From: Bacteroidota bacterium
GTDB lineage: Bacteria > Bacteroidota > Bacteroidia > Bacteroidales > Prolixibacteraceae
Direction of reading: 5' to 3'
NCBI GenBank assembly: GCA_023251455.1
Contig: JAHEYT010000058.1
Coordinates: 1-46,330, forward strand
DNA: 46,330 bases
The translations under genes and the position numbers were made by a program. Position 1 is the stretch's first letter. Every line of letters starts with the position of its first letter. This document shows, piece by piece, positions 8,807-17,936 of this stretch. The notes beneath the pieces are model-generated. The model was not told where the DNA came from and did no database searches. It saw only the letters and a program-made list of their open reading frames with translations.

Positions 8807-9385
8807 ATGAAATTTATATTGCATTTTCTTCCTCCGAAACAATGGAGATTCCCCGTAATGCTCATTATGGGAATCTTTATCGGACTATTTTTCTTCCTTT
8901 TTTATGTGAGCAAAGCCTATTCGTATTTGTCCGACAATCCTGAAACTTGTGTGAACTGCCACATCATGGCACCGCAATATGCTACATGGAATCACAGTTC
9001 GCACCGGCGATACACCAATTGTAACGAGTGCCATGTACCTCACAACAATGTCTTCAACAAATATTTTTTCAAAGCCAAAGATGGTATGCGCCATGCTTCG
9101 ATGTTTGCCCTCCGGTTGGAACCACAGGTGATTTTCATTCATGAAGCCGGAAGGGATGTGGTTCACCAGAATTGCATTCGTTGCCATTCGAAACTGCTAG
9201 AGGATCCGAAACTGAGTGCTTCGGTAAAAGATTTGCATTCCCAACGTACCGATCGTGTTTGCTGGGAGTGCCACCGCGAAGTTCCTCACGGACGGGTAAA
9301 TAGTTTGAGCAGCACCCCTAATGCGCGGGTTCCACTGCCCGAAAGTCCGGTGCCGGACTGGCTAAAAGAAGCGATGGCTGACTGA
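8807..9385 (+). CDS. nrfH: Cytochrome c nitrite reductase, small membrane-anchored subunit
   Basis: A 192-residue tetrahaem quinol dehydrogenase of the NapC/NirT family that passes electrons from menaquinol to NrfA. One N-terminal membrane helix (about residues 13-36) anchors it, with the haem domain in the periplasm. Four CxxCH haem sites are seen: CVNCHIM, CNECHVPH, CIRCHSK and CWECHREVPH. The CHxM arrangement of the first is the NrfH signature in which methionine ligates haem 1. The start is the ATG at 8807. It is the first gene of the nrf operon, 57 nt before nrfA, behind a palindromic site that suggests anaerobic or nitrite-responsive control. Confidence 0.96.
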   Translation: MKFILHFLPPKQWRFPVMLIMGIFIGLFFFLFYVSKAYSYLSDNPETCVNCHIMAPQYATWNHSSHRRYTNCNECHVPHNNVFNKYFFKAKDGMRHASMFALRLEPQVIFIHEAGRDVVHQNCIRCHSKLLEDPKLSASVKDLHSQRTDRVCWECHREVPHGRVNSLSSTPNARVPLPESPVPDWLKEAMAD

Positions 9386-9442
9386 AAACACAGAACTTAC
9401 TTTCAATATATTCAGAAATAATAACAACAAAAAGATATCTAT

Positions 9443-10960
9443 ATGAAACCTATTACACAAATTATTGAAAAACGCCCATGGATGGCCTGGATCATTTTCT
9501 TTGTTACCATCGTCGTTGTTTTTCTGGTCGGTTTGCTGGCCTCATCGGTTATCGAGCGCCGCGCCGAAGCCGTTTTCGTGAATGTTCCGAAGACAGTAGT
9601 TTCGCAATTCGAACCCCGGAATGAAGTTTGGGGCGAAAATTATCCGCGCGAATTTCAGTCGTATTACCAGACTGCTGATACCACATTTGCCAGCAAATAC
9701 GACGGAAGCCGCCCCATCGATATGCTTAAAGTTGATCCGAGGATGGTAGTTTTATGGGCTGGATATGCTTTTTCGAAGGACTACAGCCAGGGACGCGGGC
9801 ATTTTTATGCCATCGAAGATATCCGGAATACTTTGCGCACCGGTGCTCCAACCAATGATACCGATGGCCCTCAGCCTTCGACTTGCTGGACATGTAAAAG
9901 CCCGGATGTTCCGCGCCTGATGCAGGAAAAGGGTGTCACTGAATTTTACAAAGGCAAATGGTCGGCTTTAGGTCCCGAAGTGGTGAACCCGATTGGCTGT
10001 GCCGATTGCCATGACTCGAAAACAATGAACCTGCACATTTCGCGCCCCGGATTGATTGAAGCTTTCGAGCGTCAGGGAAAAGACATTACCAAAGCCACGC
10101 ATCAGGAAATGCGGACGCTGGTTTGCGCCCAATGCCACGTTGAATATTATTTCGACAAGCACAAAGTGGAAGGTGCCGCTTACCTCACTTTCCCATGGGA
10201 TAAAGGAATGAGCGCCGAAAACATTGAAAAATACTACGATGAAATTGAATTCTCCGACTGGACACACGGCCTGAGCAAAGCGCCTATGCTGAAAGCCCAG
10301 CATCCGGAGTACGAAACTTATTCGTTGGGAATTCATGCTGAACGTGGCGTTTCGTGTGCCGACTGTCACATGCCTTACAAGAGCGAAGGCGGGCAGAAAT
10401 TTACCGATCACCATATTCAGTCTCCACTGAATAACGTGGCTAATTCGTGCCAGGTTTGTCACCGTGAGGAAACGGCCAAGCTGATTCAGAACGTTTACGA
10501 CCGTCAGGATAAAATTATTGAGAACCGCGACAAGCTGGAAGAACTGTTGGTTCACGCTCATGTTGAAGCAAAAAAAGCCTGGGATTTGGGAGCTACCGAA
10601 GCCGAAATGAAAGACATCCTGCAGGGAATCCGTCATGCACAATGGCGCTGGGATTTTGCCGCAGCCAGTCATGGGGCTTCGTTTCATGCTCCGGTTGAAA
10701 CAGGCCGCGTCATCTCAACCGGAATTGCCATTGCAGGTGAAACCCGTGTTAAACTTGCCCGATTATTGGCCAGCAAAGGATTTAATCAGGAAGTACCTTA
10801 TCCGGATATTGCTACCAAAGATAAAGCCCAGGAATTTATTGGTTTGGACATGAAAAAGATGCGCGAAGAAAAGCAAACCTTCAAGCAAAACCTGGTGCCC
10901 AAATGGATTGACGCCGCTCAGAAACGAGAAGCTGGATACGGCAAAAAAGTGGAAATGTAA
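9443..10960 (+). CDS. nrfA: Ammonia-forming cytochrome c nitrite reductase, catalytic subunit
   Basis: Reduces nitrite to ammonium with six electrons in the periplasm. The 505 residues include an N-terminal hydrophobic segment (about residues 13-35) that is a signal peptide or anchor. Five haem sites are present in the NrfA order: the active-site CWTCK (lysine-ligated), CADCHDSK, CAQCHVEYYF, CADCHMPY and CQVCHREE. The stretch QHPEYETYSLGIHAERGVSCADCH holds the catalytic-region histidine. It follows nrfH directly and is followed 44 nt later by an outer membrane protein. The haem-ligation genes resB and ccsA are about 9 kb away. Assignment is certain at family level. Confidence 0.98.
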   Translation: MKPITQIIEKRPWMAWIIFFVTIVVVFLVGLLASSVIERRAEAVFVNVPKTVVSQFEPRNEVWGENYPREFQSYYQTADTTFASKYDGSRPIDMLKVDPRMVVLWAGYAFSKDYSQGRGHFYAIEDIRNTLRTGAPTNDTDGPQPSTCWTCKSPDVPRLMQEKGVTEFYKGKWSALGPEVVNPIGCADCHDSKTMNLHISRPGLIEAFERQGKDITKATHQEMRTLVCAQCHVEYYFDKHKVEGAAYLTFPWDKGMSAENIEKYYDEIEFSDWTHGLSKAPMLKAQHPEYETYSLGIHAERGVSCADCHMPYKSEGGQKFTDHHIQSPLNNVANSCQVCHREETAKLIQNVYDRQDKIIENRDKLEELLVHAHVEAKKAWDLGATEAEMKDILQGIRHAQWRWDFAAASHGASFHAPVETGRVISTGIAIAGETRVKLARLLASKGFNQEVPYPDIATKDKAQEFIGLDMKKMREEKQTFKQNLVPKWIDAAQKREAGYGKKVEM

Positions 10961-11004
10961 AAGTCAAGGCAAAAGGTAAAAGTAGAAAGTCAAAAAAAAT
11001 AGAC

Positions 11005-12231
11005 ATGAAAAAGTCAATATTCATAGGTATTTGCTGCTTGCTGTTAGGCAACCAGGTGAAAGCACAATTCAGCCTTTCAGGAGAAATACGGCCACGGACT
11101 GAATACAGTCACGGTTATGGAACACTTGCCGCCGAAGACCAGGATCCTTCACTGTTTACTTCGCAGCGTACCCGCCTGATCTTCGATTACAAAATGGATT
11201 TGCTGAAAGTTGGTTTGGTTTTGCAGGATGTCCGTATTTGGGGAAATCAGGCGCAGCAAGTTGTCAACGAGGATTTTGCAACGTCGGTTCACCAAGCGTG
11301 GGCCGAAATGAACCTCTCGAAAATGCTGACTTTGAAAGTTGGACGTCAGGAACTCAACTATGACGATCAGCGTATTCTTGGCAGTGTAGGCTGGGCGCAA
11401 CAAGGTCGTTCACATGATGTGGCTGTGTTTAAATACGCCGGAAAGGTAAATGTCCATTTTGGGATTGCCCACCATGAAAATACGAACCGAAAAAACAATA
11501 TCTACGACGGGCCGGATGCTTATAAAGATTTACAGTTTTTGTGGATCAACCGCAAAACCAACAATTTTAACCTGAGTTTACTGTTCCTGAATAACGGAAA
11601 ACCTGTGATGGTTGGAACCGTGCAGGAATCGAAATACAGCCAAACCTTTGGGACGCATGTTGAAATTCCGGTTGACAAGGTTTCTTTTTCAGGAAACCTG
11701 TATTTTCAAACGGGGGAAGATGGCTCGAATTATTCACTGAATGCCTATAATTTAATGGCCGAAGCTACTTATCAGGCTTCTGAAAAGAGCCAGTTTCTGG
11801 TTGGTTATGAAATTCTGTCCGGATCGGATTACAATGAAACCGAAAAGAACAGTTCGTTTGCACCACTTTATGGAACCAACCACAAATTCAACGGGTTTAT
11901 GGATTATTTTTATGTGGGCAACCACCTGAATAATGTCGGATTGTCGGATGGCTATGTGAAATTCGCAACCAGCAAAAACAAAACAGCATTCAATGCCGAC
12001 GTGCATCTTTTTGCCAGTGCAGCTAAAATTTCGGCAACCGCCAATAATTACCTGGGAACAGAACTGGATTTAACTTTGACGCAAACGCTTAATCCGGTAA
12101 CTAAAATTGCATTTGGATATTCGCAGATGTTTGGAACCGAAAGCCTGCAAATCCTGAAAGGTGGTTCAAAAGGCGCTTTCAACAACTGGGCTTATGTGAT
12201 GATTTCGGTAACTCCGAAGTTTATTCCGTAG
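11005..12231 (+). CDS. Alginate-export-family outer membrane beta-barrel protein
   Basis: A 408-residue protein with a cleavable signal peptide (KKSIFIGICCLLLGNQVKA) and a series of alternating hydrophobic strands typical of an outer membrane barrel. The opening FSLSGEIRPRTEYSHGYG and the segment LKVGRQELNYDDQRILGSVGW resemble the alginate_exp (AlgE-like) fold often called for Bacteroidota porins. It sits 44 nt after nrfA on the same strand, so it is probably co-transcribed and may let nitrite or another small substrate into the periplasm. That role is inferred from position only. It converges with the next gene with a 2-nt gap. Confidence 0.8.
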   Translation: MKKSIFIGICCLLLGNQVKAQFSLSGEIRPRTEYSHGYGTLAAEDQDPSLFTSQRTRLIFDYKMDLLKVGLVLQDVRIWGNQAQQVVNEDFATSVHQAWAEMNLSKMLTLKVGRQELNYDDQRILGSVGWAQQGRSHDVAVFKYAGKVNVHFGIAHHENTNRKNNIYDGPDAYKDLQFLWINRKTNNFNLSLLFLNNGKPVMVGTVQESKYSQTFGTHVEIPVDKVSFSGNLYFQTGEDGSNYSLNAYNLMAEATYQASEKSQFLVGYEILSGSDYNETEKNSSFAPLYGTNHKFNGFMDYFYVGNHLNNVGLSDGYVKFATSKNKTAFNADVHLFASAAKISATANNYLGTELDLTLTQTLNPVTKIAFGYSQMFGTESLQILKGGSKGAFNNWAYVMISVTPKFIP

Positions 12232-12233
12232 AA

Positions 12234-13652
12234 TTATGAACAAAGCTCTTTGAGCATTCCCCTGAAAATATATCCATGGAAAGGTAGAACTGAATACCAG
12301 TAATTTCGGCCCCAAATACCTAACGGACGAAAAGTTGCTGTTTGGTAAAGTATGTTGTTTCTGATTTCAAATTCAAGCCAGGCTTCACCAGGCAATTTCA
12401 TTTCAGCATACAACAACAGTCTTTTCTCTTCTTTATTGGCATAAAGCACTCGCCAAAAATCGAGAGAGTCGCCTGCAAAAATCAGCGTACTATTTTTCCG
12501 GCCACGACGCAGCCCAACGCCGCCAAAAAGTTTATCGATAAAACCTCTAAATTCCCATAACCAGTTGGCATGGTACCAACCATTTTCTCCACCAATCGAC
12601 CAGACCTTATTCAAGGTCCGGTCTATATTGCTGACTTCGCGACTCCGTTTATCCACAAAGCAACCGAATGTGGGAACTTCGAGCAATGAAGATATACCTC
12701 GATCCAACACGTTACTCGATAAAGCATCTTTCCAGCTCGAAACAACGCTTTCGTTTTGGATACGGCCAAAAGCAAGCCGGATGGCTTCTTCAAAAGTCAG
12801 AAGTTTTATTCCCAGCCTGGTTTTCAGATCATTATCCCGGCAAATAATTTCCACACTCATGCTATCAACCAAATTTACAGCTAAAGTGTACGATGTTGAG
12901 GTTACAAAATACAACCAGTAAGATGAAACTTTTGGTGTTAAAACCGGAACGGTCAGTATTCTCATTTTCATGTCGCGCACTTTTGCAAAACCTTGCAGCA
13001 TCTCTTTGTAGGTCATAATTTCAGGCCCTCCAATGTCGAAACTCTGATCAAATGCATATTCGTAAAGTAAAACTCCTTTCAGATATTCGATCACATTGCG
13101 GATGGCAATGGGTTGCGATCTGGTATTGAGCCATTTGGGAGCAACCATAAAAGGAAGCTTCTCGACCAAATCGCGGATAATCTCGAACGATGCGCTTCCG
13201 GAGCCTAAAATGATCCCGGCCCGAAGAGTCGTTAAATGGTAGCTGCCCGATGCCAGAATATCTTCAACCAGTTTCCTCGATCTCAGATGCTTCGACAAGC
13301 TTTGGTCGTTTATGATACCACTCAGGTAAATGACTTGTTGGGCGCGGGTTTGTTGAACACGGTTCTTAAAATTTGTAGCCGAAATCTTTTCCAGTTCTTC
13401 AAAGTCTTGATTGGTCGCCGCCATGGAATGAATCAGATAATAGGCTACATCAATATCATCTGGAATCACACTCAGTGATTTTTCGTCCAGAAAATTTACT
13501 TCAATCACTTTTATCCGATCTGACTGGTATTTCCGAGAATCAAAACGGTTTTTATCCCTGACACAACAGATAATTTCATGTCCGTCTTCGAGCAATGTCG
13601 GAATTAACCGTTGACCAATGTAGCCAGTTGTTCCGGTAAGTAAGATTTTCAT
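12234..13652 (-). CDS. SDR-fold NAD(P)-binding protein with C-terminal DUF2867
   Basis: A 472-residue cytoplasmic protein. The N-terminal half is an atypical short-chain dehydrogenase with the dinucleotide loop TGTTGYIGQRL at about residues 6-16 and an active-site-like YLIHSM. The C-terminal portion (roughly residues 320-472, including WRVLYANKEEKRLLLYAEMKLPGEAWLEFEI in shorter recognisable pieces) fits DUF2867. The domain pair resembles E. coli YbjT-like proteins, whose substrate is unknown. The ATG at 13652 is taken as the start; an in-frame TTG lies just upstream. There is no operon partner with an obvious metabolic link. Function unassigned beyond probable NAD(P)H-dependent oxidoreductase or nucleotide sensor. 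Confidence 0.85.
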   Translation of the reverse strand: MKILLTGTTGYIGQRLIPTLLEDGHEIICCVRDKNRFDSRKYQSDRIKVIEVNFLDEKSLSVIPDDIDVAYYLIHSMAATNQDFEELEKISATNFKNRVQQTRAQQVIYLSGIINDQSLSKHLRSRKLVEDILASGSYHLTTLRAGIILGSGSASFEIIRDLVEKLPFMVAPKWLNTRSQPIAIRNVIEYLKGVLLYEYAFDQSFDIGGPEIMTYKEMLQGFAKVRDMKMRILTVPVLTPKVSSYWLYFVTSTSYTLAVNLVDSMSVEIICRDNDLKTRLGIKLLTFEEAIRLAFGRIQNESVVSSWKDALSSNVLDRGISSLLEVPTFGCFVDKRSREVSNIDRTLNKVWSIGGENGWYHANWLWEFRGFIDKLFGGVGLRRGRKNSTLIFAGDSLDFWRVLYANKEEKRLLLYAEMKLPGEAWLEFEIRNNILYQTATFRPLGIWGRNYWYSVLPFHGYIFRGMLKELCS

Positions 13653-13782
13653 CAATGAAAGTGATTAACATGTTAAAATCTGGCCTGCTTTGGATAAGTC
13701 GTCCGGAAGAAAGTTCGATCAGCTCTATAACAGTTTAACCATCCTAAGGTTCTAATATTCTGAATGTTTACTCGAGCTTAAA

Positions 13783-14667
13783 TTACCCAATCCGCAAAGA
13801 GGTCATCGTCAACGAACCCATCACAGCTTTATCGTTGAAGACCGAAACGGCTTCTTTCTCTTCTTTCAAAGCCAAAGTATAAAGCAATGGCAAATAATGA
13901 TCGGGAGTTGGAACAGCCAGTTGAACCTCGCGACCAAGAGAAGTGTAGTTTATCAATTCCTTATGGTTTCCGGATTTAATCAGTTGCTTAAACTTGTCGT
14001 TAGCCTGAATGGCCCAATCGAAACCATACTCCGGTTCGTTCATTTTGTCCCAGGCAACCATCCGCAGGTTATGCACCAGGTTTCCGCTACCAATGATTAA
14101 AACACCTTTGTTCCGGAGCGCAGCCAATTGTTTGGCCAGATCGTAATGATACTGCGGCCCCTGACTGTAATCCAAACTCAATTCAATCACCGGAATATCG
14201 GCATTGGGGTACATTGGCCGGATTACGCTCCAGGCACCGTGATCCAAACCCCATTTTTCGTCGAGGCCAACCGTAGTTTTGGTGACAATTCGTTTGGCTT
14301 CGTTGGCTAGTTCAGGACTTCCGGGTGCAGGATATTGCACATCGAACAAAGCTTTTGGAAAACCGCCAAAATCGTGAATGGTCTGTGGTTTGGGAACAGC
14401 AGTCACAAATGTACCTTTCGTTTCCCAATGCGCCGAAACTACGAGAATGGCTTTTGGACGGGGAAGAGTTTTCCCAAGGTTCTGCCAAGCCTGAACAAAC
14501 TCGTTTTCTTCGATGGCGTTCATCGGACTTCCGTGCCCGACAAACAATACCGGCATTCGTAGCGTATTTTCGCCGAAGGTCATTAACTGGTTGATTTCGC
14601 TGTAATTCATGGCTTTCAGTGAAAAGGGTAATAAAAAGGCTGATCCTAAAAAAGACCGACGTTTCAT
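13783..14667 (-). CDS. Tat-exported extradiol (LigB/YgiD-type) dioxygenase
   Basis: A 294-residue member of the LigB superfamily, close to the plant 4,5-DOPA dioxygenase/E. coli YgiD group. Candidate metal-ligand stretches are GHGSPMN, SAHWETKG, GSGNLVHNLR and PTPDHYLPLLY; DHGAWS is also typical. The chosen ATG at 14667 gives the N-terminus MKRRSFLGSAFLLPFS, a twin-arginine signal (RRSFL) followed by a short hydrophobic stretch, so it may act in the periplasm. An upstream in-frame start would add 12 residues and bury this signal. It lies 54 nt downstream of the pirin gene, on the same strand. Both families act on aromatic or quinone-like compounds with a metal, which suggests but does not prove a shared process. 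Confidence 0.88.
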   Translation of the reverse strand: MKRRSFLGSAFLLPFSLKAMNYSEINQLMTFGENTLRMPVLFVGHGSPMNAIEENEFVQAWQNLGKTLPRPKAILVVSAHWETKGTFVTAVPKPQTIHDFGGFPKALFDVQYPAPGSPELANEAKRIVTKTTVGLDEKWGLDHGAWSVIRPMYPNADIPVIELSLDYSQGPQYHYDLAKQLAALRNKGVLIIGSGNLVHNLRMVAWDKMNEPEYGFDWAIQANDKFKQLIKSGNHKELINYTSLGREVQLAVPTPDHYLPLLYTLALKEEKEAVSVFNDKAVMGSLTMTSLRIG

Positions 14668-14721
14668 GTTTACTTGTTTGTTGTTTCTAATCCCAATAAA
14701 CAAGCATATGCGGCATAAGTT

Positions 14722-15741
14722 TTACCTGATTTCCTCAGTACCATCGGCATGGCGGGCAAAGCGGCCCTTTTCGCGCGAATGCACCTGATCGCGGCGCGAC
14801 CACGGCCAGCCCCCAAACTCAGTTCGCTGGTAATCGTGCATGGCTTGCTGAATTTCGGCCTGCGTATTCATAACAAACGGCCCGTATTGCACAACCGGTT
14901 CGTTAATTGGTCTTCCCTGAAGCAACAGGAAATATCCGTCAGTATTGCCATTTTCAACAATCAATTCCTGATTTGCTTTGATCTGGATTGCCTTTTCAAC
15001 CGGAATTTCTTCTCCGTCAATCCGGATGGAGGAACCCCGATAGAAATACAGGGTTCGATTGGCCTGTTCACTGGCTGCTTCCATTTTCCATTGTGCTCCG
15101 GCTTCCATTTTAATCGTCCAGATAGCCACCTCATTTTCCGATTCTGCGGCCCACGAATCAGGTGCCGGATCGAGTGCTTTCACATTTCCAACACTTCCGG
15201 CAATCACATTGATTTCAACCGTTTTCCCGTTTTCATCTATCGATTTGACCAGTGGAATATCTTCAGACCAAAGCATTTTGAAATGTGGCTCGACAAACTT
15301 TTTGGCTTTAGGCAGATTCAACCAAACCTGAAACAATTCAACAGGATTCCGGCTTTCCTGATTCAGCAGCGGAAACATTTCGCTGTGCTGAAGTCCGGCT
15401 CCGGCAGTCATCCACTGCACATCGCCACCACCGTACCGGCCCGCCTGACCGTACGAATCAGCATGATCTACCAACCCCTTCGTGACCACAGTTACCGTTT
15501 CGAAACCTCGGTGAGGATGCGCAGGAAATCCCGGAATGGTTTCGCCATGATACATGCGCCAGCCGTCTTTAATGTTAAAATCCTGACCAGTATCACGCCC
15601 TTTCAGGAGTGATTTTTCTGGACCCATTTGCTCATTTCCTTCAGGAAAAAGATCGAGATGATGTGCACAAAATAAAAACGGATTTGATACCGGCCACATA
15701 AATCCGAGTGGTTTTATACTGATAATGGAATTGCTTTTCAT
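14722..15741 (-). CDS. Pirin-family bicupin protein
   Basis: A 339-residue pirin-like protein with two cupin domains. The N-terminal metal-binding cupin is seen in [14 protein letters not shown] (two histidines) and [12 protein letters not shown] (histidine and glutamate), the pirin four-ligand set that binds Fe(II). Bacterial pirins are reported as quercetin 2,3-dioxygenases or as modulators of partner enzymes, and the substrate of this one is unknown. The C-terminal cupin (about residues 180-300) contains [11 protein letters not shown] and [21 protein letters not shown]. No signal peptide. It is probably co-transcribed with the dioxygenase gene 54 nt downstream. Confidence 0.93.
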   Translation of the reverse strand: MKSNSIISIKPLGFMWPVSNPFLFCAHHLDLFPEGNEQMGPEKSLLKGRDTGQDFNIKDGWRMYHGETIPGFPAHPHRGFETVTVVTKGLVDHADSYGQAGRYGGGDVQWMTAGAGLQHSEMFPLLNQESRNPVELFQVWLNLPKAKKFVEPHFKMLWSEDIPLVKSIDENGKTVEINVIAGSVGNVKALDPAPDSWAAESENEVAIWTIKMEAGAQWKMEAASEQANRTLYFYRGSSIRIDGEEIPVEKAIQIKANQELIVENGNTDGYFLLLQGRPINEPVVQYGPFVMNTQAEIQQAMHDYQRTEFGGWPWSRRDQVHSREKGRFARHADGTEEIR

Positions 15742-15820
15742 TTTTATTGTTCTTTAGTTATTCAACCAAATACAACAATCTTCAGTTGGTTATTCCTATT
15801 GATCATGAACGAGAATAAAA

Positions 15821-17164
15821 TTACTCTACCGCAATCAAATAATGCTGTGTCCGAAAATAAAGCGTATTCCCGGAGATAGCAGGGGTTGCCATACACACAT
15901 CTTTCAGTGGATTTTTGGCTAGCAGTTTAAATTCCGGTCCGGCCTGAATGACGTAAATATTTCCATCCTCAGAGCTAAAATATAGTTTTCCGTCAGCAGC
16001 AATTCCTGAAGCGGAGAAAGCCTCCTTCAGGCTGTCCTTGTATTTCAATTCACCTGTTTTTGCATCGAAACACATCAGCTGCCCGTTTACCTGAAGGTTG
16101 TACAACAAACCGTTATACACCAGCGGTGTTTGCATGTAAGCCCCGCCACGCTTGACGCTCCAGGCGATGTACTGGTTTTTTGTGCTATCCGGAGCAAGCG
16201 TAATATCGCCGCTTGCATTTGGCTTAACAGCAAAAATTGGTGAAAATTTTCCGTGTGCACCGTTCAGATAGATCAAATCGTTGGCAACAACAGGCGCCGG
16301 AGTCGGAATATCGCCACCGTTTCCAAGTTTCCAGATTTCCTTTCCTGTTTCAAAGTCGTAGCCACACATGTGCGTATAACCATTGGCAATGACCTGAGAT
16401 TTCTCATTTTTGGTATAAATGGCAGGAGTGCAATAGGTCTGTGCTTCCTCTCCACGAACAGTTTTCCAAACCTCATTGCCGGTTTTGATATCTAGTGCGG
16501 CAATAAAGGGATTTTTCGGAATGTCGCACTGAACAATTATTCTGTTTTTGAAAATGATCGGTGAACTTGAATAACCCCACTCAATTCCCGGAACCGGAGC
16601 ATAACCCGGGTTAATTATCCCCATATCTTTCTTCCAGACCAGATTCCCTTTAAAATCGTAGCAATACAATCCTTCCGAACCAAAGTGGACAACCACATAT
16701 TTTCCATCGGTTGCAGCAGTACAGTTGGCCTGCGAAGCTTTGGTATGCCGCTTCGATTTCGGGATTCCCTTATGAGCCAGCTTTTCCCAGATAATTTTTC
16801 CGGAGGTTTTGTCCAGACAATACACCTTGAACTCATGAACTGCACTGTCGTTGGCTTCACCAATATCGCCGTACAAACCCACCTTGAGCGACTCGCTTTG
16901 GGTTGTATTCACGGCAGTAGTCACAAACAGAAAATTGTCCCAAATTACCGGAGAAGAGTGACCAAGCCCCGGGATGGCAGTTTTCCATTTAATATGTTCT
17001 CCGGTTTCGGCATTCCAAGTGGTTGGTGGTTTGGAATTCTCGATGAATCCCAATCCCCAAGGGCCACGAAAACTTGGCCATTGCTGGCTGTAGGCGGTTT
17101 GTGAATATCCGTTCAGGATGAAAAAGCAGAAAAGCAGGAAAAGAAAGTTGGCTGATGGTTTCAT
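15821..17164 (-). CDS. Secreted PQQ-like beta-propeller repeat protein
   Basis: A 447-residue protein with a signal peptide (FLFLLFCFFILNGYSQTAYS) followed by BamB-like PQQ repeats. Blade motifs recur, such as DKTSGKIIWEK, DIKTGNEVWKT, DFETGKEIWKL, DAKTGELKYKD and AADGKLYFSSEDGNIYVI. Such propellers in planctomycete- and Bacteroidota-type genomes are periplasmic or outer-membrane binding scaffolds; no quinoprotein dehydrogenase catalytic residues are evident, so I do not call an enzyme. A weakly spaced single gene; its neighbours (pirin downstream, TMEM175-like upstream) give no clear functional hint. Confidence 0.85.
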   Translation of the reverse strand: MKPSANFLFLLFCFFILNGYSQTAYSQQWPSFRGPWGLGFIENSKPPTTWNAETGEHIKWKTAIPGLGHSSPVIWDNFLFVTTAVNTTQSESLKVGLYGDIGEANDSAVHEFKVYCLDKTSGKIIWEKLAHKGIPKSKRHTKASQANCTAATDGKYVVVHFGSEGLYCYDFKGNLVWKKDMGIINPGYAPVPGIEWGYSSSPIIFKNRIIVQCDIPKNPFIAALDIKTGNEVWKTVRGEEAQTYCTPAIYTKNEKSQVIANGYTHMCGYDFETGKEIWKLGNGGDIPTPAPVVANDLIYLNGAHGKFSPIFAVKPNASGDITLAPDSTKNQYIAWSVKRGGAYMQTPLVYNGLLYNLQVNGQLMCFDAKTGELKYKDSLKEAFSASGIAADGKLYFSSEDGNIYVIQAGPEFKLLAKNPLKDVCMATPAISGNTLYFRTQHYLIAVE

Positions 17165-17262
17165 GGTTGATGGTTTTATTTTCAGGAATAGTATAGGAAT
17201 CGGACATAAAATTACGCCTTTTGATTGTCATTCTTATGATTGCCTGAAGATAAAACAAAAGA

Positions 17263-17853
17263 TCAATTGTGCTCTTCCATATTCCGAAGAATAATTTCAA
17301 TTCGTTTGTCGGGAATGAGCCAGATTAAAGCTACCAAAACATACAATGCGCCAGAAATCCATTGACTAATAAAATTAGAGCCAATAGCCAGGGAATAAAG
17401 GATTGGTGACATTTTCCCTTTGATGTCATTTCCTACTGCACGAGCCAACAGCGAACGTTCGCCCTGTGCCCTGATGATTGTGGTTTGCAGGACGAAATAG
17501 GCAATGGCGGCCATCAGCAATACGATCCCATAAACGGCCATCGGGATGGGAGCGAAATGATTTTCACCGATCCAGCCGGTGGTAAACGGAATCAGCGACA
17601 GCCAGAACAACAAATGCAGGTTAGCCCAAAGAATACCTCCAGACACATGTTTCACTGTATGCATCATGTGGTGATGATTGTTCCAGTAAATGCCAATGTA
17701 AATGAAACTCAGAATGTAGCTGATCACCACCGGAATCAGCGGTTTCAATGCCGCAAAATCGTTGCCGTGCGGCACTTTAATTTCCAATACCATGATGGTA
17801 ATGATGATGGCCAGTACGCCATCGCTAAAAGCTTCCAGTCGCGTTCGGTTCAT
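17263..17853 (-). CDS. TMEM175-family (DUF1211) potassium channel-like membrane protein
   Basis: A 196-residue integral membrane protein with about six hydrophobic segments. The family signature FSDGVLAI lies in the first helix (residues 9-16: EAFSDGVLAIIITIMVLEIKVP), which lines the pore in bacterial TMEM175 channels. A histidine cluster (WNNHHHMMH) follows the third helix, also typical of DUF1211. Bacterial members conduct K+ with weak selectivity and act as tetramers, so this may allow passive K+ flux. The start is the ATG at 17853. No operon partner is clear; rsgA ends 83 nt upstream on the same strand. Confidence 0.9.
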   Translation of the reverse strand: MNRTRLEAFSDGVLAIIITIMVLEIKVPHGNDFAALKPLIPVVISYILSFIYIGIYWNNHHHMMHTVKHVSGGILWANLHLLFWLSLIPFTTGWIGENHFAPIPMAVYGIVLLMAAIAYFVLQTTIIRAQGERSLLARAVGNDIKGKMSPILYSLAIGSNFISQWISGALYVLVALIWLIPDKRIEIILRNMEEHN

Positions 17854-17936
17854 AAAGTTCTGTTTGAATGATGAAAATGAAACGTTTGTGTACAGGAAAA
17901 GTTGAAAACGTATATTCTGATCAAGTTAACAGGACA

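Noticed and set aside
9968..10687. A 239-codon open frame on the minus strand
   Set aside because: Antisense to nrfA, whose haem motifs fix the true strand; the frame has no recognisable domain.
14749..15612. A 287-codon open frame on the plus strand
   Set aside because: Antisense to the pirin gene; composition is a mirror of the real coding frame.
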